The notes below the pieces were generated by a model. The model was not told where the DNA came from and made no database searches. It worked only from the letters and a program-made list of their open reading frames with translations. From the NCBI GenBank assembly GCA_030625885.1, contig DAOUPZ010000018.1, positions 19,147 through 83,146 of the forward strand: a stretch of 64,000 bases of DNA. Direction: 5' to 3'. Shown one piece after another: positions 20,827 to 28,660 of the stretch (positions within the stretch are counted from its first letter, which is position 1; each line of letters begins with the position of its first letter). Source of the DNA: Clostridia bacterium. GTDB taxonomy: Bacteria > Bacillota > DAOUPZ01. The translations under genes were made by a program, and so were the position numbers.

Positions 20827-21022
20827 AGGGAAGATCGCTCTCTGCGTTCGCTGAAAGAAGAACGAGCGCTCCTTTGGTCGCTGAACGAGGAAAGGGAAAG
20901 ATGAAAGGCGCAGGTGGCAAACAGCAGGTAGCAGGTAGGTTTTAACCATAAGAAATAAATGGCATACCTCGTTCCAAGACATGTCATTATGGTGTCAACG
21001 ATTAATAAGAAAATTTTGTCAC

Positions 21023-21072
21023 AAAAACACAGGTAACGCTCATAATATATTATGAGCGTTACCTGTGTTTTT
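21023..21072. terminator. 50-bp perfect palindrome, terminator-like
   Basis: aaaaacacaggtaacgctcataata|tattatgagcgttacctgtgttttt. Confidence 0.8.
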
Positions 21073-21155
21073 AATTTAAACCAATTTTTGTTCTTTATTC
21101 TTCTAATTTTCAATTCTAAAATTTCAATCTTCAATTTCATAGGAGGCGGTTTGTA

Positions 21156-21530
21156 GTGAATATTTTTGAAAAATTAGGTAGTGAATTGAATGAACTGGGT
21201 AAGAAATCTAAAGATATGATAGAAATCATGAATCTTAAAACTGAATATTCTCAACTAGAAAACGAAAAATATATCAAGTTAGCCAAATTAGGTTCCCTGG
21301 TATATCAAACGTACAACACAGATGATTTTGATCATCAAATTCTTATAAAATTCTGCAAAGAAATTAATGAGTTAGAAAAACAGATGAAAAAAATTAACAA
21401 AAACATTGCTAGAATGCAGTTACAAGAAATAATATGTCCTAATTGCGGTACCAGAATGGCTCCGGAATTTATCTTTTGCAGCAACTGTGGGCAAAAGTTA
21501 CATGGCGAAAATGAACAGGACAAAGAATAA
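21156..21530 (+). CDS. Coiled-coil protein with C-terminal zinc ribbon
   Basis: CPNCGTRMAPEFIFCSNCGQK after a helical region; RBS aggaggcgg. Start could also be GTG. Confidence 0.75.
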   Translation: MNIFEKLGSELNELGKKSKDMIEIMNLKTEYSQLENEKYIKLAKLGSLVYQTYNTDDFDHQILIKFCKEINELEKQMKKINKNIARMQLQEIICPNCGTRMAPEFIFCSNCGQKLHGENEQDKE

Positions 21531-21735
21531 TTTTTCAGCCTGATAAGTTAATTTTTCTATCAGCAAAGTTTATATCTGAACATAGTTGTCCTACCAACTA
21601 TAGGTAAGTGGTAAGTAGCAAGTAAGAAAAAATCCCACTTACTACTTACCACTTACCATTTCCCACTTGACAAATAATAGTCAACGCTATTTTTCTTATC
21701 TAAACTATAGTACTTGCACACATTTATTTATTAAT

Positions 21736-23286
21736 CTATTGCCCTCGTTTTCTGCAGGGGATAAATAATTGCTGTCCGGGGAAAATCAAGTCTGGATCAT
21801 CAATATCATTGGCATCCACAATATCAGCCACTGTGATACCATATTTAGCTGCAATATTCCACAATGAATCCCCCGTCTGAACAATATAGAACCGCATGCT
21901 GGGCCATTCTTCGCATTCATATTTATCGGGTTTTTTATCTTCTTCCGAAACCTCATCGTATTTTACATCCGTAACAACATACATTTTCGTGGTTTCTGTT
22001 ACACTCACAAATATTTGGCATTCTATTTTATAGGTAATCGTATTACCATCTTCTAATTCATGATCAACATCTAGAATATTGGTTTTAATAGATGCATTCA
22101 TACCTGCCTTTGCACATGGAACCTCTACGGTCTCCATAAATTCTTTCTTAGACGTCTTTTGACAAACCTCATCATCCTCATTAACATAATATATTTGCTG
22201 CAACAATACGCCGGAAACAATCACTTTATCATCTAGGACACTGGTATTTTGGTAGTTAATTTGAATTTCTTGGTCGACATCCATAATTTCTTTAGCATTT
22301 TCATACAGTGTAATATCCCCATCAAACATATAAGTTGTTTGTTGCTCACCGATCATATTTTCTACTTTTAATAACTCTTTCTCTACAGTAATTCCTTCTC
22401 CTTCAACATCTGTAACCACAGAAATCTGAAAACATTCTGTTACTTTTGTATAGACTTCTAGTACAACCGCAAGTTTGACCTGATCACCGTCCGCCTCGTA
22501 TTCCACATCCTCTACTTGCGTTTCTACCATTCCATTCATACCAGCACGAGCCCCTAATACTTTTACATATTTTACAAATGGTTCCTCAATGTCATAATGT
22601 TTCATCTCATCTTCTTCATTAACGTAGTATACATCCATATAAACTGTGCCCTTAACAATGACTTGATCGGTTAGTATTTCAACGCCTTCTTCTTCTATCA
22701 TCACTTCTACATCAACGTCTTTAACTGTTTTTACTGTTTCGGGGAAAGTGTACTCTTTCATGATTTCTGCTAAAGTTGTACTTTCACCAATTATGTTTTC
22801 TGCTTTCAACATATTGGTTTCTACTTGCGCATTAGGGCAATTGATATCTGTTACAACATTAACCTGCATCGCATCAAACACTTTTACGTTTAATTCTAGT
22901 AATTTCTTTTCTTCAACAATACGTCCATCAATCATAAAATCAACATCCACCACACGGGCAGCAACATGAACATCCATCCCCGGTTGGGCGCCGGGAACAT
23001 CTACATAATGCGTGAATTCAGTATCTACTTCCTGTTGCTTACAAACATCATCTTCATTCATCCAAGATATTTGCTGATATACCAAGCCTTTAACCATTAC
23101 CCGATCTTCAATCACTTCTGTTTCTTCTGACGAAACAATCACATCCATATTATAATCTCTAATGTTTTTCACAGGTTCTTCTAAAGACAGCGTTTTATTA
23201 ATTTCCATTTGTGAAACGACTTCCCCGACTATGCTTTTAACCCGCAGCGTCTTCTTCTCTACTTGAAGTTCATGCCCTTTATCCAT
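21736..23286 (-). CDS. DUF3794 (SPOCS) triple-repeat protein with C-terminal LysM
   Basis: Three homologous SPOCS-like segments and LysM: YIVQTGDSLWNIAAKYGITVADIVDANDIDDPDLIFPGQQLFIP. Confidence 0.9.
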   Translation of the reverse strand: MDKGHELQVEKKTLRVKSIVGEVVSQMEINKTLSLEEPVKNIRDYNMDVIVSSEETEVIEDRVMVKGLVYQQISWMNEDDVCKQQEVDTEFTHYVDVPGAQPGMDVHVAARVVDVDFMIDGRIVEEKKLLELNVKVFDAMQVNVVTDINCPNAQVETNMLKAENIIGESTTLAEIMKEYTFPETVKTVKDVDVEVMIEEEGVEILTDQVIVKGTVYMDVYYVNEEDEMKHYDIEEPFVKYVKVLGARAGMNGMVETQVEDVEYEADGDQVKLAVVLEVYTKVTECFQISVVTDVEGEGITVEKELLKVENMIGEQQTTYMFDGDITLYENAKEIMDVDQEIQINYQNTSVLDDKVIVSGVLLQQIYYVNEDDEVCQKTSKKEFMETVEVPCAKAGMNASIKTNILDVDHELEDGNTITYKIECQIFVSVTETTKMYVVTDVKYDEVSEEDKKPDKYECEEWPSMRFYIVQTGDSLWNIAAKYGITVADIVDANDIDDPDLIFPGQQLFIPCRKRGQ

Positions 23287-23418
23287 ATTTTTTTATTCCT
23301 CCCTTTAAATAATATAGGCTTGATATGCCTTATACTTCACGACAAAAATATTACGTAGGACAAAATTTTAACTAAAATATATATATGCAATAAATATTTA
23401 TTCTGAACTTAAACAAAA

Positions 23419-23449
23419 AAAAAACAGGAAGAAAATTCTTCCTGTTTTT
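23419..23449 (-). terminator. Intrinsic terminator after veg
   Basis: aaaaacaggaagaa-aa-ttcttcctgttttt. Confidence 0.8.
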
Positions 23450-23457
23450 AATAAAAG

Positions 23458-23742
23458 CTATGCTTCTTTTGATTGGGAACAGCTAAATTTCTTCTCTGCC
23501 CCCTGGGAACAGATCACCAATTCAACGGTTTTAGTTAAGATATCAGAATACGTAAATGAAATTCTTTTTTGCGATTGTTTTTCCGAGTTAAGTTTGATAA
23601 CAAAAAGATTGGGATACGTTTGTTCTAAAATCCCTTCTTTTTCGATAATCCGTTGGCGGCCGCTGTTCGCTTTTAACTTGATTTTTTCACCCACAAACTG
23701 ATTCAAATCACTTCTAATTAATGCTAAGCTATTTTTTGTCAC
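23458..23742 (-). CDS. veg: Veg family protein
   Basis: LALIRSDLNQFVGEKIKLKANSGRQRIIEKEGILEQTYPNLFVIKL...RISFTYSDILTKTVEL. Confidence 0.92.
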   Translation of the reverse strand: MTKNSLALIRSDLNQFVGEKIKLKANSGRQRIIEKEGILEQTYPNLFVIKLNSEKQSQKRISFTYSDILTKTVELVICSQGAEKKFSCSQSKEA

Positions 23743-23934
23743 GAAACATCACCCTACTATAGTATAACACACCCTATTTTATCTGTCAATCAAATTATTA
23801 TACTAAACACTTTTTTCAATGTCAAGAAAATTATTGGTCGTAATATTCCATCTCGCTTAATTTTTAACTGTTAATTTCATTATTATTCCTTAATACTCTC
23901 TTTTAGAAAAAAGAGCGTTCTCCCCTCTTTCTCC

Positions 23935-24213
23935 CTACCGAAACAATTGTTTCATTAATCCCCTGCTCTTCGCCTTCATATCTTCTGAATAATCTATAGT
24001 TGTAATCAATCCCTCAACACTTAAATGGCCATTATCTAAATCCAATTGTGTAATATGCAGATCCTCACCCGTTAAAAGCAATCCCCCCATACTGGTTTCC
24101 AGAATGATTTTTTCTTCATCAAAACTTTCCACTCGTTTTATGCCATCCAAATTGATGACTTCCCGATCGGTCATAACAAGTTCATGTTTTCCTAAGTCAC
24201 TCCTTCTATCCAT
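23935..24213 (-). CDS. yabP: Sporulation protein YabP
   Basis: KHELVMTDREVINLDGIKRVESFDEEKIILETSMGGLLLTGEDLHITQLDLDNGHLSVEG; adjacent to rqcP. Confidence 0.93.
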   Translation of the reverse strand: MDRRSDLGKHELVMTDREVINLDGIKRVESFDEEKIILETSMGGLLLTGEDLHITQLDLDNGHLSVEGLITTIDYSEDMKAKSRGLMKQLFR

Positions 24214-24293
24214 ACCATCCCCTCCTTTCTTCTCCACACTTACTATAATTACAACAATGTTGTTACTTTCATAATTATGCAATACGCATTGTT

Positions 24294-24557
24294 TTAGACC
24301 TTCATTTCCTTACTTTTTGCAATCACCCGATACATTTCCGCTGCTGCTTCTTTGCGGGCGGTTTGTGTCACTTGCAACACTTCTACTTTCAATGTGTTTG
24401 CCCCCATCGTAATAGTGATCATGTCACCTTCTTTGATGCTTGTACTGGCCTTGGCAATTCGATCGTTCACTAAAACTTTTCCCTTATCACAAACTTCGTT
24501 AGCAATCGTACGTCGCTTAATAATTCGAGATACTTTAAGAAATTTATCCAAACGCAT
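24294..24557 (-). CDS. rqcP: RNA-binding S4-domain protein RqcP/YabO
   Basis: MRLDKFLKVSRIIKRRTIANEVCDKGKVLVNDRIAKASTSIKEGDMITI; yabO position. Confidence 0.93.
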   Translation of the reverse strand: MRLDKFLKVSRIIKRRTIANEVCDKGKVLVNDRIAKASTSIKEGDMITITMGANTLKVEVLQVTQTARKEAAAEMYRVIAKSKEMKV

Positions 24558-24687
24558 AATGATATACCTCCTTTTATAATAAAAACCGCTTAATGCCATT
24601 TTTGCAGGTAGCTCGCTCTCTTCGATCGCTTGTAGCAGGTAGGAGGTAGGAAAAAATTAAAAAAGTAAAACTCCAGCATTCACCCAA

Positions 24688-24824
24688 CATCTCTTATCTC
24701 TTATCTCTTATCTCTTATCTCTTATCTTTTTATCTTTTTATCTTTTCCTACCTGCTACCTGCTACCTCCTACCTCCTACCTCCTACCTCCTACCTCCTAC
24801 CTCCTACCTCCTACCTCCTACCTG
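24688..24824. repeat. Composite heptanucleotide tandem array (TCTTATC)n then (CTACCTS)11
   Basis: Direct reading: TCTTATC units, a short 8-nt-spaced stretch, then 24748-24824 = 11 units of CTACCTG/CTACCTC including 8 consecutive CTACCTC. Confidence 0.95.
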
Positions 24825-24838
24825 CTGATTTTATCTTT

Positions 24839-24884
24839 ATTTAAAATAAAGCCAGACCTCTTAAGGCCTGGCTTTATTTTAAAT
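24839..24884 (-). terminator. Long near-perfect palindromic terminator after hup
   Basis: atttaaaataaagccagacct-ctta-aggcctggctttattttaaat, one non-Watson-Crick position. Confidence 0.85.
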
Positions 24885-24885
24885 C

Positions 24886-25182
24886 CTATTTCTCTGGAAA
24901 TGCGCTTTTAATTTTTTCTTTCAAGGTTTTCCCAGGTTTGAAAGCTGGAACATAAGAACCGGCAATTTGAATTTTTTCTTTGGTCTGAGGATTACGTCCT
25001 TCGCGTGGTTCTCTCCAACGATTCTCGAACGTACCAAATCCCATTAATTGAACCTTTTCGCTTTTATCATTTAACATAGCCTCTTCAATACTTGCCAGCA
25101 CCGCATTTACAGCTTTCTCACTATCTTTTTTACTCATTTCCGTTTTTTCTGCTACTTTCGCAACTAATTCAGTTTTAGTCAA
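24886..25182 (-). CDS. hup: HU-family DNA-binding protein
   Basis: MTKTELVAKVAEKTEMSKKDSEKAVNAVLASIEEAM...GFGTFENRWREPREGRNPQTKEKIQI. Confidence 0.97.
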   Translation of the reverse strand: MTKTELVAKVAEKTEMSKKDSEKAVNAVLASIEEAMLNDKSEKVQLMGFGTFENRWREPREGRNPQTKEKIQIAGSYVPAFKPGKTLKEKIKSAFPEK

Positions 25183-25276
25183 ATCATTCTCCTCCTTTTA
25201 ATCATGCTATCAAATAAAATATTTGATGAATTACTATTCGCTCTTATCTTACAATCTCCTGCCTAACCAAGAAAAT

Positions 25277-26065
25277 TTAAACGATATCACTATGGATTTC
25301 CTTCTTTTTTGCTTCATCCCACAGTTGATCCATTTCTGCTAAAGACATTTGGGATAACACTTTTCCCTGTTTCTTTGCCATTTCCTCAATATAATGAAAA
25401 CGGGAAACAAACTTATCACAAGTTCCCAGCAATGCCAATTCTGGCTGAACTTTATAAAATCGAGCAACATTGACTAAAGCAAATAACAAATCACCAAATT
25501 CATTTTCCGTTTCTCTTTTATTCCCCCCCTTAATTTCTGTTGAAAGTTCCATCACTTCTTCTTTTACCTTCTCCCATGCCCCTTGAACTTCAGTCCAATC
25601 AAAGCCCACTCGCGCAGCCTTTTTCTGTAACTTATACGCCTGCATCAGGGCAGGCAAACCCTTAGGAACACCATCTAAACCAGACACACGATCCTGCATA
25701 TTGGCCTCTGTCGCCTTAATGGCCTCCCAATTAACCAAAACTTCAGCAGAATCCTCTACTGTTACATCCCCGAAAACATGTGGATGACGTATGATCATTT
25801 TATGACAAATGGATTCAATCACATCATCCATTGTAAAATATCCGGATTCTTTAGCCATCTGAGCATGAAATACAACCTGTAGTAATAAGTCTCCCAATTC
25901 TTCTTTTAATTTATCCATATTTTTTTCATCAATCGTTTCTAAAACCTCATACGTTTCTTCGATTAAATAAGGTTTAATCGATTCGTGCGTCTGTTCACGA
26001 TCCCAAGGACACCCCTCTTTACTTCGCAACTTCTCCATTACGTCAAGTAATTGTTCTAAGCCCAT
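25277..26065 (-). CDS. mazG: Nucleoside triphosphate pyrophosphohydrolase MazG
   Basis: CPWDREQTHESIKPYLIEETYEVLETI, ELGDLLLQVVFHAQMA, ENEFGDLLFALVNVAR. Confidence 0.96.
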   Translation of the reverse strand: MGLEQLLDVMEKLRSKEGCPWDREQTHESIKPYLIEETYEVLETIDEKNMDKLKEELGDLLLQVVFHAQMAKESGYFTMDDVIESICHKMIIRHPHVFGDVTVEDSAEVLVNWEAIKATEANMQDRVSGLDGVPKGLPALMQAYKLQKKAARVGFDWTEVQGAWEKVKEEVMELSTEIKGGNKRETENEFGDLLFALVNVARFYKVQPELALLGTCDKFVSRFHYIEEMAKKQGKVLSQMSLAEMDQLWDEAKKKEIHSDIV

Positions 26066-26192
26066 ATATATACCTCCTATTTGCTAGTATGTGTATTTTT
26101 TAGTAACTTATGAGCATATTGGTTAAAAACATGAAAAAGGAAAATTCTAGATACGAGTTAAAAATTCCTCTAACAAGTTGTAATTTTATAAG

Positions 26193-26213
26193 AAAAACCC
26201 CTTTGGGGTTTTT
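26193..26213. terminator. Intrinsic terminator
   Basis: aaaaacccctttggggttttt. Confidence 0.75.
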
Positions 26214-26278
26214 CAGGGGAAAGGGTAAAGGGGAAAGTAAAAGAATTATAAAGATAAAAGATTAAGAAAAAATTTACA

Positions 26279-26426
26279 TTAGGTATGGTTATGCTGGAAG
26301 ACAGTTTGCGCGTTTGTGAAATAACCATCTTAATCATTTGTATAAATAACATGCTCATAGTAAAAAATATCAAGCACGTACAAACTTTTTTAGCTTCAAA
26401 GTGGCTGGAAGCATAACCATACCTAA
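26279..26426. repeat. 148-bp element bounded by 17-bp perfect inverted repeats
   Basis: Left arm ttaggtatggttatgct (26279-26295); right arm agcataaccatacctaa (26410-26426). Right arm plus flank recurs at 57572-57589. Confidence 0.7.
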
Positions 26427-26486
26427 GTACAACGCTCACAAAAAAGATATATTTCAAAAATAGGTTTACTGTTTTCATTAAAAAAG

Positions 26487-26514
26487 AAAAAGGGGTGTTT
26501 AAAACACCCTTTTT
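26487..26514 (-). terminator. Intrinsic terminator after ANTAR gene
   Basis: aaaaaggggtgttt-aaaacacccttttt. Confidence 0.8.
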
Positions 26515-26519
26515 CCTTA

Positions 26520-27098
26520 CTATAAGGTTTCTATAATATTTTTAGCAACATCTCTTATGCTCTTTCCATGATCCATACTCTGCTTTTGTATCTTTCGATG
26601 GGCTTCCATCTCTGAAAGTCCCAACTTTTTCATTAACAATCCTTTAGCCCTGTCAACCATTTTCCTAGTTTCTAGATCCTCTTTTAAATCTTCTACTTCT
26701 GCCTCTAATCTCTTAATCTGTTGTTTACTAGACAAAATAAGATCAATCGTCCGAATCAATACCGTCCGGTTAAACGGCTTATTAAGGCATACCACATCTA
26801 GATTGCCGCGAAAACTTTCTGCATACTCTGTTTGACTTTTATTCATAAGTAATATGACGGTACATAATTTATCATAAGCAAGCAGTTTAGCTACTTCTAA
26901 CCCAGTCGTATCAGGAAGTTCAAAATTAACAATTAGCAGATCTGGCCGTAACATCCGTACCTTTTGAATGGCTTGACTGCCGGAAGTGCAAACACTTAAT
27001 ACGTGAAAACCATTTTGGGCAAGGACTTGTTTCATCTGATTTGCAGCATCCATTTCATTAATCGCAATCATAACTTTCCGATTCATCCTTACCCTCAC
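26520..27098 (-). CDS. Response regulator with C-terminal ANTAR RNA-binding domain
   Basis: Receiver-like N-terminus (DLLIVNFELPDTTGLEVAKLL) and ANTAR (RAKGLLMKKLGLSEMEAHRKIQKQSMDHGKSIRDVAKNII); directly downstream of glnA. Confidence 0.93.
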   Translation of the reverse strand: MRVRMNRKVMIAINEMDAANQMKQVLAQNGFHVLSVCTSGSQAIQKVRMLRPDLLIVNFELPDTTGLEVAKLLAYDKLCTVILLMNKSQTEYAESFRGNLDVVCLNKPFNRTVLIRTIDLILSSKQQIKRLEAEVEDLKEDLETRKMVDRAKGLLMKKLGLSEMEAHRKIQKQSMDHGKSIRDVAKNIIETL

Positions 27099-27128
27099 TC
27101 CTATCTAAATACCTTCAATGACTTGTTT

Positions 27129-28460
27129 TTAATATTTTGCAAGGTACTGATTAATTTCCCATTCATAAACCTGTGTCCGATATTCATCCCACTCAATTAA
27201 TTTCGCTCCCGTATACCGTTCTAAAATATGACTACCCAGCGCATTCTTAACCAATTCATCTTTTTGCAATTCCTTGATCGCTTGGCAAAGGTTTTCCGGA
27301 AGACTCTCTATACCAGCTGCTTTTCGCATGTCTTCATCCATTTCAAAAATATTCTTTTCTACACTTGCCAATGGCTGAAGGTTATTTTTAATGCCATCCA
27401 GTCCTGCTGCCAGTGAAACCGCAAATGCCAAATAAGGATTGCAAGCAGGATCGGGGTTTCTCATCTCAACCCTCGTACTGGCACCACGTGCTGCCGGAAT
27501 ACGAATAAGAGGACTTCTATTTTTAGCAGACCACGCAATATATACCGGTGCTTCATAACCCGGTACAAGCCGCTTGTAAGAATTGACAACCGGGTTTGTA
27601 ATCGCTGTCATCCCTTTAATATGTTTCATAATGCCCGCAATATATTGATAGGCTGTTCCACTTAATCCCAGCTCATTATCAGGATCATAAAATGCATTTT
27701 TCCCATCCCTGCTAAGCGATTGATTGATATGCATCCCGGAACCACAAACACCGAAAATAGGCTTAGGCATAAAAGTAGCATGCAAACCATATTTTTGGGC
27801 AATGGTTTTTACAGCCAGTTTGAATGTCATGATGTTGTCTGCCGTTGTTAAAGCATCCCCATATTTAAAATCTATTTCGTGCTGTCCCGGTGCCACCTCA
27901 TGATGAGATGCTTCTATTTCAAATCCCATTGCTTCAAGCGTCAAACACATATCTCTTCGTGCATCTTCGCCAAGATCTACCGGTCCTAAATCAAAATATC
28001 CGGCATTGTCATGTGTAACGGTTGTCGGATATCCCTTCTCATCTTTATGGAACAAAAAGAATTCGCATTCCGGGCCCACATTAAATGTATATCCCATCTC
28101 CTCCGCTTCTTTAATGGTTTTTCTTAATACATAACGGGGATCTCCCTCAAACGGTGTTCCATCCGCATTATAAATATCGCATATGAGTCTCGCCACTCTT
28201 CCCGGGGCGGGCCGCCATGGATAAATGACAAACGTATCTGGATCTGGTCTGAGGTACATATCAGATTCTTCTATTCTGACAAACCCTTCTATTGATGACC
28301 CATCAAACATACATTCATTATCCAGTGCCTTCTCCAATTGACTGGCTGTAATGGATACGTTTTTTAGCATTCCAAAAATATCCGTAAATTGTAATCGGAT
28401 AAACCTGACATCATTCTCTTTTACCATCTTCTTAACATCTTCTGTTGTATACTTTGACAT
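27129..28460 (-). CDS. glnA: Glutamine synthetase type I
   Basis: [67 protein letters not shown]. Confidence 0.98.
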   Translation of the reverse strand: MSKYTTEDVKKMVKENDVRFIRLQFTDIFGMLKNVSITASQLEKALDNECMFDGSSIEGFVRIEESDMYLRPDPDTFVIYPWRPAPGRVARLICDIYNADGTPFEGDPRYVLRKTIKEAEEMGYTFNVGPECEFFLFHKDEKGYPTTVTHDNAGYFDLGPVDLGEDARRDMCLTLEAMGFEIEASHHEVAPGQHEIDFKYGDALTTADNIMTFKLAVKTIAQKYGLHATFMPKPIFGVCGSGMHINQSLSRDGKNAFYDPDNELGLSGTAYQYIAGIMKHIKGMTAITNPVVNSYKRLVPGYEAPVYIAWSAKNRSPLIRIPAARGASTRVEMRNPDPACNPYLAFAVSLAAGLDGIKNNLQPLASVEKNIFEMDEDMRKAAGIESLPENLCQAIKELQKDELVKNALGSHILERYTGAKLIEWDEYRTQVYEWEINQYLAKY

Positions 28461-28487
28461 TCAAAAAACCCCTCTCTTTATATGATA

Positions 28488-28544
28488 TCAAAAAATAAAG
28501 CGTTCATTCCAGTTAGAGACACTTTCCCCTAACCGAAAGAACGC
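28488..28544 (-). promoter_or_regulatory. Leader terminator / candidate antitermination site of glnA
   Basis: Minus strand: GCGTTCtttcGGTTAG...CTAACtggaatGAACGC followed by TTTATTTTTT, between promoter and glnA ATG. Confidence 0.7.
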
Positions 28545-28600
28545 CATTGTTCTTATGACAGCCTATTAATTTAGGTTGCATCATTACTTGACTTTACAGT

Positions 28601-28628
28601 ATTATACCATAAATCCATCTAAATGCAA
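28601..28628 (-). promoter_or_regulatory. Sigma-A-type promoter of glnA
   Basis: Minus strand TTGCAT-N16-TATAAT upstream of the leader hairpins. Confidence 0.55.
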
Positions 28629-28660
28629 GCCAAGATTTTCAAGCATACTTTGGTGCCTTT

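Noticed and set aside
24688-24824. CRISPR-like regular array
   Set aside because: Units are 7 nt with no spacers and no cas genes; it is a simple tandem repeat.
26415-26432. Shared aaccatacctaagtacaa motif as a second c-di-GMP riboswitch
   Set aside because: None of the conserved aptamer core (GAAAC, GGnCAC, AACCGAC) is present at either site.
26170-26478. 102-aa minus-strand ORF
   Set aside because: It spans an inverted-repeat element and a terminator, has low-complexity hydrophobic sequence and no convincing RBS; likely not coding.
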